Assembly: GCA_036897095.1 (NCBI GenBank)
Contig: JAYMSP010002798.1
Coordinates: forward strand, 1 to 22,454
Reading direction: 5' to 3'
DNA length: 22,454 nt
Origin: Plantago elongata
Taxonomy: Eukaryota; Streptophyta; Magnoliopsida; Lamiales; Plantaginaceae
The position numbers and the translations under genes are program-made. Shown in pieces: positions 1 through 8,349 of this stretch; position 1 is the first letter of the stretch; each line of letters opens with the position of its first letter. The notes beneath the pieces were generated by a model that saw nothing but the letters and a program-made list of their open reading frames with translations, was not told the DNA's origin and searched no databases.

Positions 1-703
1 TCAGAAAGGTTATTCCCAGAAAGGTCTCTACGATGATCATTCTCAGTTTCCATTTCTGGAATCCTCATAGGAAATTCGTCATCATGTCTAGGAGTCATCT
101 GGTTGTTACTAGGAACATCAGGCTTTTCTTCGTCAGACCCATCCTCTATATTAATGATAGAGTTTCTCCTTTCTGGAGGTTCTTCTTTAGAATCCTTAAT
201 AAGGAGTTCCTTGAATCTTTCTGAGAGTTCTTCATCAAGGGGTATTTTCTTGTTTCCTTCACATAACACTACATGAACTGGTTCTTCAATCTTCTTTGTT
301 CTCTTGTTGTAAACTATGTAGGCTTTGCTATTCATAGAATAACTAAGAAATACACCTTCATCAGCCTTTGGTTGAAATGTTCTCAAGTATTATTTCCCAT
401 TGTTAAGAACAGAACATCTACAACCAAACACCCTCAAATGTTTGATATTAGGGTGTCTACCAACCAAAAGCTCATAGGGAGTTTTGTAATGGTGTTTGTT
501 TATCAAACATCTGTTCTGAGTGTAGCATGTTATATTTAAAGTTTCAACCCAATAAATTTCACTTATTTCAGTGTCAGCTAGCAATGTCCTTGCAGCTTCT
601 TTAAGGGTCATATTCTTCCTTTCAGCAACACCATTTTGTTGTGGTGTTCTTACTGAAGATAGTTGATGTTGTATATCTTTGCAGGTACAAAACTCTTTAT
701 ATA
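1..703 (-). pseudogene. pol: Copia integrase C-terminal half, cut by window edge
   Basis: After a frameshift near 620-700, where the conserved PQQNG-type integrase block can be seen in shifted frame, 390-611 reads MTLKEAARTLL... through YKTPYELLVGRHPNIKHLRV and FGC, the conserved end of Copia integrase. A further frame break near 390 leads to a piece equivalent to the family's post-integrase SH3-like block (VFLSYSMNSKAYIVYN). It then runs to base 1 through a Glu/Lys/Pro-rich linker that precedes reverse transcriptase in intact elements. The Glu of the catalytic triad lies in the broken stretch. Confidence 0.82.
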
Positions 704-1195
704 CTAATTGACAAATTCAGTTGCATGGTATGTCCTGATTGCAGATACCTTGTCATTTTTCATGACTTCAAGCTTGTTCAACAAGTTTGGTATGTCCACC
801 TTAGCATCAGATTTTTGTTTCAGAAAGACAACCCAGGTAAACCTAGAGAAGTCATCTACAACAACTAGACCATACTTCTTGTCTGCATGACTAGTTACAA
901 ATGATTCAAAAAGATCCATGTGTAATAGTTGCAGTGGTCTAACACAAGAATGTCTGATTTTGGACATGAAAGAGGTTTTGGATTGTTTCCCCAGTTAACA
1001 AGCAGAGCAGACACCGTCCTTTCTGAAATTTAATTTAGGTAATCCAACCACTAACTCTTTCTTGGCAAGTTTGTTCAGAGTTTTAAAATTCAAGTGACTC
1101 GTTCTTTTGTACCAAGTTTGCTTTCTCTCCTGTATGTGCTTCCCGCATCCACTATCAAATAGCCATTGAGCCTTAGTCCATGACGCATTTTGCAC
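704..1195 (-). pseudogene. pol: Copia protease motif, GAG-pre-integrase and integrase N-terminal half
   Basis: The frame opens with the end of the protease, WLFDSGCGKH, matching the Copia aspartic protease signature (D-S-G). Directly after comes the GAG-pre-integrase domain, with HLNFKTLNKLAKKE and a CSAC zinc-binding end. The same frame then continues into the integrase core, with HMDLF (first catalytic Asp) and VVVDDFSRFTWVVFLK (conserved DDFSR). A single in-frame TAA at 992-994 interrupts it where this family normally has CxxGK after the Cys pair. The sequence between protease and pre-integrase is also shortened compared with usual Copia pol, so a deletion is likely. The frame is lost at about 704. 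Confidence 0.88.
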
Positions 1196-1892
1196 AACAC
1201 AGAAAACAAGAGTTAGGTTTGTACTTCAGAAATAGAACCACTTAGACTAAACACTCTTCCTATGGGAATCAATTTATGAATGAATCTTTTAGGAGTAGGT
1301 TTTTGTCTACTTGGAACATAAGGAGGAATCTTAGAATCATCGAATCAGATCGATCTTCCTTCTTGGTGTGTTCCTTGGTGTTCCTCGTGGTGGCTTCAAA
1401 GACTTGTCAGGTTTCTGAGTTTGCTTTTCAGCAAGCTTAGTCTTCCTGGCCAAGTTCCTTCTTCCCCTGGCATTCATATTTTCAGTGGCTTGGGATTGCT
1501 TCCACTTCTGATAATTGCTATAAGAAATTCTAGCTTTCCACCATCGCTCTTGTCCTTCCTTATATTGTTGCATTAGGACCATCCCGATAGCACAATTTTG
1601 AACACGATTGTCAGCAGCCTCACTAGTTTCTGCATCATCCCTATATCCATAAAATGGTACAATAGGAATTACACCCAAACAGGCGATGCTTCCCTTCCTA
1701 GTGATACAACATTGTGGATGATCACAAGTTAAATGATCATGTTTCTTTCAGAAACCTTTTCCACATGTTTCTTTGAAACTTGTTGTTCCTTCAAAGGTTT
1801 GGTCGCAACAGCTTTACATTTGTCAAGAACCTTAGCTTTCTAACCAATGCTATAGGTTTCATTGGAACCTTTTTGTTGACTTTTCACAAAGG
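1196..1892 (-). pseudogene. Gag-pol linker region of the Copia element, broken
   Basis: This links the coiled-coil part of gag to the protease. The longest open piece (1337-1678) is basic and low in complexity, rich in Lys, Arg, Gln and Pro toward its end. It contains WWKARISYSNYQKWKQSQ and no domain I can name. Further on, 1200-1336 has several stops in the frame that continues to the protease. It is best read as the variable gag-pol spacer of the element rather than a host gene. Confidence 0.6.
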
Positions 1893-3623
1893 TCATCCTT
1901 CCATCACTCTTTCCAAAGGAGTGGAATTACATGATTGGGCGTCAAGTCCAAGTCCTCCTTTCTCAGAAAGGTCTCTCAAATATGAGTGAACCTCCGTGAG
2001 AGTGTCAGTAGCTTTGACAAAATATTTGAAAGATACTTCTTTCTTTCTGAGTTCTTCATTATCAGAAAGAAGTTTCTTCAACTTCTCATTTAGCTTATTC
2101 AAGGCTAGCTCATGAGAATTTTCATTCTCCGATATTAGGGATTTTAGAGATGTTATTTCAGCGTCTTTAATCACATATACCTTGGTCAAATTATAAATCT
2201 CTTTTTCAAGAGTTTCTTTGCATTCTTCCTGAACTTCAGTTTTTGACTCAGCAACCAAAAATTCTTTCTCATATCGATCAAGTTCACTCTTGACCAATTC
2301 CAAATCATTAATGTCGTCATCATCACTTTCATAAAATAAGAATTTTGATGTGTTTATTACCTCATCAGCCATAAGTCATTCTTCAATGTTGGAGATGTCA
2401 AGACCTACAATCTCAGTAACTCCATACATATCATTCTTCTTTAGGCCAAAATCAATATCGACTCAATATCCAGAGCATCATGTTAAAATATGGATGTTCT
2501 TTCTCTATTCAGTGAGCAATGCCCTATGAATTCTCTTGAATGTTCTTCTCTCCTTTTTGTCACCCGTCTTAAGCTTGTTAAAAGCAGGACAATCACGTTT
2601 GAAGTGACCGGGTTTCTGACAATAGAAGCAAATATCATTCCCAACTTCAGCAACTTCAGTACTAAAGGCTTTCTTAGCAGGGTTGTTCAGAAAGTTGTTC
2701 ATTTGGATATTCTTGTACTAATTGTATTTTGGCCGAGATGCTTCTTCAACTTCTCTTTTTCTTTTCTCCTTTTAATCTCTTGACTCACATATTTCTTCAT
2801 GTGGCACACTACAAGAGCATTTTCTTCAGACACTTCCTTGGTATCCTCCTTTTTAGAGGTACCTTGGGTAACTAGAGCAACACTTTGCAACTTTTCAGCT
2901 GCAGTCAAACCACGTTGGATTGTCTCATAGTTTACAGCGGCCAAATGTGAAAAGAGTTCCACTAGAGTGATTTGAGGCATTCCCTGGTTAAAATAGAAGT
3001 ACTGGGTATGTTCCCAATTCTGATTCAAGCTTCTGGCGATGGTTTTCACCTTCTCAAAATTTGAATATCTGTCACTTTCTCCAAGTGCAGCCATATCACT
3101 CATGAGAGTAATAAACTGAAAATCAAGTTCTTCCAGAGTTTCGGTGGAACCCTGTTTGAAGTTTGGAAATTTCAACTTCAGAATTTCGAACTTATTTTCT
3201 TTGGTTTTCTCAATTCCGGAACATATTTCTTCAATCAATTGCCAAGCAACTTTCGTCGTCTTTGCACACCAGTGTTTGCACTGTATATGCTCAGGGTGTC
3301 GATCGAATGATGTTGTTACAAGCTTAACCATCCAACCTATGTCTCTTGGCTTCTTTCGATGTCCAGAGTTTACGAGGTTTGTCTTCATATTCAATTTGTC
3401 CAGCAGCAACACAACCACTACCACTAGTAGAAGTATCACTACCTTCAGCATCAGTGTTTCTCCGACCATCAGATACTCCAAACACTTGTTTGAGCTGTCT
3501 GATTTTGATTGGTCCTTCGTCGATGACATAGATCATCTCATCACTGATTGTTTCAAGATGCAACATCATGTTGTTCTTCCATTTCTTGTAATTTTCTGGT
3601 TTAAGAACCGGAGCATCACTCAT
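1893..3623 (-). pseudogene. gag: Copia gag (nucleocapsid) with coiled-coil extension, broken
   Basis: Gag would form the virus-like particle of the element. The likely start is the ATG at 3623, giving MSDAPVLKPENYKKWK, a typical Copia gag opening. The frame then shifts near 3400-3450. The next piece (to about 2699) carries the conserved gag core, with phrases such as ENKFEILKLKF and ETLEELDFQF. One more base shift near 2700 leads to a CCHC knuckle, CFYCQKPGHFKRDC, around 2600-2640. After another break, 1893-2372 encodes a highly charged piece (FLFYESDDDDINDLELVKSE, then Leu/Glu/Lys-rich) that reads as a long coiled coil. Gag with an acidic, coiled-coil tail beyond the knuckle is typical of Sirevirus-type elements. 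At least three frame breaks make it non-functional. Confidence 0.85.
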
Positions 3624-3730
3624 AGATATATCTGCACACTTAACACACAATTAAAACGTCCTCGGAAAGCAACAAAAACTCTACCTATCTGGGGGATCGA
3701 GGTTCAGTGCAGAAGGCTTGGGAACCTCCT

Positions 3731-3742
3731 ACTTTGTTACCA
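3731..3742 (-). other. Primer-binding site of the Copia element (variant)
   Basis: Minus-strand TGGTAACAAAGT begins two bases after the LTR. The usual plant site complementary to initiator tRNA-Met is TGGTATCAGAGC; nine of twelve positions agree. It is either a decayed initiator-Met site or a site for another tRNA. Confidence 0.6.
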
Positions 3743-3744
3743 CT

Positions 3745-5187
3745 TGTTGGTCCAGATAATAACAAAGGAAAAGACTAGGGGGAGTGAATAGTCTTTTCAA
3801 ACTTTCATCGATAAACAATCTTTCTCAGAAACTGGGAGGTTTTCGATACTTAGATTCAGAAAGCGGAAGACTTTAAGCGATACATAAACGTGATTGTGCT
3901 TAGCAGAAATAAAGTGAGTGTGAATAATGCTGGAAAGTAAATACAATAAATTAAATAACACAGCAGTTTATAGTGGTATCTGGATGTGGCATAATCCTCC
4001 AACTAATCCACTCGGCCTTTCTGAGACCTGGAATTCACTAGAACAGACAATTGAGTTCACCTTACAATAAGTCATATTTTAAGATCCCTACAAACAAATG
4101 ATTCCCAACCAAATGCTCCCCCTGAGTTTTTCCCAAGCTCCTCGAGCCAAGTACTTCATGTACTCATGATAACCTTGGAGCTTTTCCTTGATTTCCCAAA
4201 CCAAGTACTTCATGTACTCCACACCTTGATGGTGTTGGTTATATGCTGATTGTCAGGTAAGCTTCTCTTATAACTTTCCAACTATGTTTTTCAGAGAGCA
4301 TTAAGAGATTACACTAATTAATATACTTATTCAGTATATGGTAGGTTCTCCTTACTGACCCAAGTAATTAGTACCGTTCTGGAGAATGAGCTTCAGAAAG
4401 GGTATCTGAAAGTTTAACTCTTTTCACAAATAACAATCTCTTGTTATAGGTTCAGGACACCTAGAACTACTAGAGATTCTTCAAGCTTGTTAGTAGAAAC
4501 AGAAAGCTTGGAGAATGGTAGTATGAATGCTTGAGAGAATACTTGCTTGATATGTAAATATGAGCGTAGTTCGTGTGTGTATTTCTCAACTTCTACGTGG
4601 TGATATTTATAGATGAGTTTGAGAGTCGTTTGAATAGTATCTGTTAGACCTTCTCAGAATTCAATCCGTCGATATCTCGAAATGAGTACTCAAAAATCCC
4701 TTTCTCATTTTTCAGAGAGAACTATGCTTTGATCGACTTTTCTGCGGTGCATTTAATACACTGTACTATTTTTTGTCCTGTAGTCTCAACGGACACATGA
4801 GCCTTTCTGAAAGCTAGCATGCTCTTTGACTCGATGATGTCATATGTTCAGAGACATGTTTATGTATAATATTTGCATTATACACTATGTTTTCTAGACA
4901 TAGTCTATCTGAGGAGACTAACCCTTATGTCTTCATCAAACTTGTGCAATCTTCAATCTTCAATTCTTCGATTAAAATCAATTGTTAGGATCCTTCTTCA
5001 TGACCTTCTTCAAAATATAAAATTACATTCAGAGCCTAAAAATCCTATTACAAGTTTAACTAGACTAACATACTAAGTGATTTCCTCTTTTACAATGTTC
5101 AATTGAACCAATAGTACTAGTCATCTTTCTGTACAAAAGATAAGTCATATGGTGATTGATCAAAAATACTAACAGATATTTCTAACA
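3745..5187 (-). repeat. 5' LTR of the Copia element (1443 bp)
   Basis: On the plus strand it starts TGTTGGTCCAG and ends TTTCTAACA, so on the element strand it runs TGTTAG...CCAACA with the expected TG...CA ends. The limits are set by alignment with the second copy at 20266-21692, which has the same ends and the same order of sub-motifs with small indels. The inner edge is followed after two bases by a primer-binding-like site. TTCAGA/TCTGAA-type hexamers recur throughout. Confidence 0.9.
4602..4611 (-). promoter_or_regulatory. TATA box of the Copia 5' LTR
   Basis: TATAAATATC on the minus strand, about 580 bp into the LTR from its 5' end. The same box is kept at 21110-21117 in the solo LTR. 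Transcription would start roughly 30 bp further on, near 4575, and run toward base 1 into gag. Confidence 0.6.
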
Positions 5188-5457
5188 ATATACAATTATA
5201 CATCATTCTTCTTCTCTTCTCTCTTATTTTTCCTGAATTTCTTTGGGTTTGTGGTGAATCCTTTGACTCGATGTTCACTTCACCTTTCTTATGTTTTGAT
5301 TTCGATTAAAGGTTATTTAAATAGGCAATTGGTTTTCCCCCAAAGAGGTGGTGCCAATTTGTAAATCTCTAGTTTGCTAATTACTAAATTCTTAGTCTTC
5401 TTAGAGCATGATTTGCGCTTTGTGTTCGCCAAAGCACGATCTGCACGTGTAAAGTGT
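5188..5457. other. Intergenic, nothing recognised
   Basis: AT-rich DNA with a pyrimidine-rich run near 5205-5235. I see no coding pattern, repeat partner or RNA gene. Confidence 0.6.
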
Positions 5458-5796
5458 GGCCATATTCGGACGAATTATGCGATCAGGATCCAACCCTTTA
5501 AGTCAGGGTGGTTCTCCACATGAATTAGACTACAAACGTCATGCTGGTATGACATTCTATGGTTTTGGACCAAAGCCCACAAGAAAGACTAAAGCCCACA
5601 AGGATTTGCATCTAGAATTACACAAAATGACATTGTATGGTTTTGGACAAAGCCCACAGAGATTTGCATTTAGAATTAAACAAAAAACCTACCATAGCAT
5701 GTCATGCTAGCATTACACTTGTACCCTAATTCATGTGGAGAACCACCCAGACTTAAAGGTTTGGATCCTGATCACATAATTTGTGCGAATTGGAAG
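5458..5796. repeat. Foldback (inverted-repeat) element with about 100-bp arms
   Basis: The left arm (about 5458-5563) and right arm (about 5690-5796) are imperfect inverted copies. TGATCAGGATCCAA, GGTGGTTCTCCACATGAATT and CATGCTAGCATGACAT-like blocks occur in both in opposite orientation and in the same order. The roughly 130-bp spacer holds a direct duplication: TGACATT(C/G)TATGGTTTTGG plus AAAGCCCAC and GATTTGCAT at 5549-5620 and again at 5628-5679. The structure looks like a MITE or a small foldback transposon with no protein. I see no clear target-site duplication. An open frame through it (5456-5710) follows the repeat and is not likely a gene. Confidence 0.7.
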
Positions 5797-5896
5797 GCAG
5801 TGTAAGAAGTAATCCACGATTTACAGGGTTGGATCCTGATCACATAATTTGTGAGAATTGGATGAAAATGTAAGAAGTAATCCACGATTTACAAGG
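5761..5896. repeat. Two tandem 68-bp units overlapping the foldback arm
   Basis: Unit 1 is 5761-5828 and unit 2 is 5829-5896, with a 68-bp period. Both start TTGGATCCTGATCACATAAT and end TAATCCACGATTTACA plus three bases, with a few substitutions between. The outer end of the foldback right arm falls inside unit 1, so the duplication copied part of that arm. Confidence 0.8.
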
Positions 5897-7401
5897 CAAT
5901 TGATAAATGCAATATTTCACCTAAAAGTACTCAATGACCATGATGTAAGAATTAATCCAAGACCAAAGGTGTAATTTATCCCCTTTGTATTCTCATTTCA
6001 GGTATAGATCCGAGTCCAACCGTTTATGTTTTTGATTGTACAAATTGTTGCTTGAGAATTGAGATCATATAGCACCAGCAAAAGTAAAATTTAAGCATGA
6101 AAGCCCATTATCACATTAAGAAAAGTCTTATATTCTTTTGACAGATATGTAATAAGAACTTGGACAAGTTTTCTCTATCGAACCAAGGAACAAACAGAGC
6201 TAGTAAAACCAACAAGAGTCTCAATCAGGCCAAAGACATATTCACCAATATTTTTCTTTTCTCAGTCAGATCAGATGTATGCCCAGCGTCACGACACAAA
6301 ATTGTTTCACCTGTTCACCAAAGTTGGGCTAAATATGACTCTGTCTGTCTTAGATTAGGCTGCAAAACTTCATTGAACCTGCTCACCGAGGTTCGAATCA
6401 AGGGTGTTGTCAGTATGTTCCAAACACATTGTGCCTGCAATTCCGCAAGGAAAGGAAACAGAACAGTAGTAAATACACTATTGACCGAAACACATATGGC
6501 AGGCCTATTTACCCAAACAGATGACATCATCCTAGAAGCATCAAGCAAACTATGCAGATCATTAATACAAATTGGCAGGGTAAAATACACTAATGGTACT
6601 TTTAATAACTTTCATCTACAGATAAGGTACTTTAACTTAGTTATGCATACAGATAAGGTACTTTGTCTAACGGACCAACCAAAATGAGAGTTACACGCTC
6701 CCTTAAAACATTTAAAATATTTTAAATTGCTCAATACAAATATAGATATGGATACTAACATACTGTGACTTTTTCTTGGATTGATGTGTCATATGCTCAA
6801 TATTATTGCTAATCTTTGGCTTTTAATTTTAATTTTCTTACTCTTACTACTGCTAGTTTAGATTGCTTTGTGCTCATTGATCAATCAGCATTCTTGTCCA
6901 GTTCATTTTTGTTAAGTAGATTACTTGTTGCATGCTAAGTAGATTACTTGTTGCATGCTTCTTGAAATTTTTCTTCTTCGTGTATTGAACTTTGTTTCTT
7001 TTCCTTTTTCTTGAAAAAATATATTTTTACTTTTTTAGTAACTTTTTTTCTGAGCTTCCTTTCATTAATAATTTCAGAATTTTTTATTTGTTTTTTGCAT
7101 TTATGTTACTAATATTCCTTTCTTTGAATTATTACTAATTTCCAATTTCAATTTGCTTCTTTCTCTTCTATTCTGCTTTATTCTCTTCCAATTTGAGGGA
7201 CTGGTACGGGTACAAGGTCAGGAACATGTTAAATTGTTGGTTCCATGGAGATGGTGGACTTGGAAATGATGATGCTGAGAACATTAACAAAGAAAATTCA
7301 AAAGCTTGTGTGTTTTTATTACATATTTGTTTGTTTAGACTTGTGTTTATTTATTTTGTGAGTTATTTTGTTGGATTTCTGTTTTCTTTTAAGAGAAACT
7401 C
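5897..7401. other. Intergenic, no supported gene
   Basis: An open frame of 175 codons (6160-6687, plus) and one of 91 codons opposite it (6315-6590, minus) exist, but neither has a domain I recognise. They sit in DNA with no promoter, splice or codon signal that I trust. The 3' end of the plus frame runs through a short duplicated motif, ACAGATAAGGTACTTT at 6619-6634 and 6649-6664, which suggests repeat-derived DNA. From 6690 to 7180 the sequence is very AT-rich and T-biased. Confidence 0.5.
6913..6958. repeat. Perfect 23-bp tandem duplication
   Basis: The unit, starting TAAGTAGATTACTTG and ending GCATGC, occurs at 6913-6935 and again at 6936-6958 without a mismatch. It is probably a recent slippage event. 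Confidence 0.9.
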
Positions 7402-7582
7402 TCCTGAGAGTCCGGAAAGTACTCAGAGTTCCACACAAAACGATTCAGCCGCACAATTAATATATAATAATACACAACTTGCAAATACACAAAAATCCAT
7501 AATTTACATACAACACCGCACAATTAGTATACAACATTGCAAGACTCTCACAAAAACTTGGACTTTCACAAGTTTTTGTATT
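7402..7582. repeat. Dispersed hairpin-bearing repeat, copy 1
   Basis: About 180 bp matching 12421-12612 in the same orientation. Shared blocks in order are GAGAGTCCGGAAAGT, GATTCAGC(C/T)GCACAATTA, ACAAATACACAAAAATC, CACAATTAGTATACAA, and a terminal hairpin ACAAAAACTT (7550-7559) / AAGTTTTTGT (7570-7579) with a 10-base loop. GCACAATTA(A/G)TATA occurs twice inside each copy. No coding potential and no target duplication found; the class is unknown (MITE- or SINE-like). Confidence 0.75.
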
Positions 7583-8349
7583 TTTTTAATTGGACCAAGT
7601 AATGTGATTTATGTTTTCTTTAGTTGTTTAATACTTTTTAAATTCACAATTTTTATAGTATATATAGTTCTAAATATTAAATATAAGAAAAATTAAAACG
7701 TATCCATATTCTTTTTTTTTCATTTTGGCATCCCGACGTATCCATATCGGATCCGTATCAGTCTCCGTGCTTCCTAGGCAATTTATAAGACATTCTCACT
7801 ATTTATTAGAATTAATCAGTGCATCACTATTGTGCAATATGTTTTTGAAACTATTACTAAAATGCAATCATTCCAATAAAATTGAATAAACCTTCTTTAA
7901 ATGACAAATAAATGTGAGACACCCAAAATGGCACTCTTTTGGGACAGAAGGGATATGCACCAGAATAGTATAAAAAGTTTCACACCTGAGTAAGAATAAT
8001 GATACCAAGAAAAAGATAATCACTCAATCTAGAGTGACTTTAATGTGTTTGCAACATTATTATGTAATTTACAAGATTTATGCCGCATGATTAATAGGCC
8101 TGGTACATGTGTGCATACTGCATAGCCACAATATTAGGGGATCATGTTATTGATATTCCCAAATATCTTAATATCCCGAGGTGTTCTCTATAAGGTAAAA
8201 AAGGGATGCTAGTACCAGATATAGCTATTAGCACACTGATAGAGATACCAGAACAAATTTAAAGTTTTACACCAAAAAGAAAAGTTTGTGGGAACTTACT
8301 CCATAAAATTGAGCTTCAATTCCAGTAAAAGGTGCCAAGAGACCAACAA
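7583..8349. other. 3' flank and probable 3' UTR of the KH gene
   Basis: The transcript of the KH gene must extend below 8350. A strong 5' splice consensus on the minus strand, GTAAGT at 8294-8299 about 50 bp after the stop, may mark an intron in the 3' UTR. No convincing AATAAA close behind the stop; TTTATT (AATAAA on the minus strand) occurs near 7802. The stretch 7690-7790 has GTATCCATAT/CGGATCCGTATC-type repeats of unknown origin. No other gene is supported. Confidence 0.45.
7911..7956 (-). repeat. Degraded Stowaway/mariner-like MITE end
   Basis: On the minus strand, TATCCCTTCTGTCCCAAAAG followed by AGTGCC and TTTTGGG resembles the common plant Stowaway terminus (TA target, then CTCCCTCCGTCCCAAAA). 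I could not place the opposite end with confidence. Confidence 0.4.

Larger units (their letters stand above)
1..5187 (-). mobile_element. Ty1/Copia LTR retrotransposon, 5' portion, decayed
   Basis: On the minus strand the order is LTR, primer-binding-like site, gag with a CCHC knuckle, protease motif, GAG-pre-integrase and integrase. Integrase before any reverse transcriptase is the Copia order. The window ends at base 1 just after the integrase C-terminal part, so reverse transcriptase, RNase H and the 3' LTR are outside. Many frameshifts and stops show it is not autonomous. The long LTR and the long coiled-coil extension of gag after the zinc knuckle resemble the Sirevirus (SIRE/Maximus) lineage; that lineage call is an inference. 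The 5 bases next to the LTR outer edge are ATATA (5188-5192); the matching target duplication would be outside the window. Confidence 0.92.

Noticed and set aside
3144..3791. 215-codon plus-strand open frame
   Set aside because: It lies opposite Copia gag, whose minus-strand protein is clearly recognisable, and extends into the LTR.
6388..6399. GGTTCGAATC, a tRNA B-box-like string
   Set aside because: No matching A box, acceptor stem or cloverleaf could be laid around it, so no tRNA or SINE is called.
7402..7582. Helitron 3' end (hairpin near the end of similarity)
   Set aside because: No shared CTRR terminus after the hairpin and no A/T insertion junction could be shown in either copy.
7193..7696. 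167-codon plus-strand open frame
   Set aside because: It runs through the dispersed hairpin repeat and then low-complexity AT-rich DNA; the Phe/Ile/Tyr-rich translation does not look like a protein.
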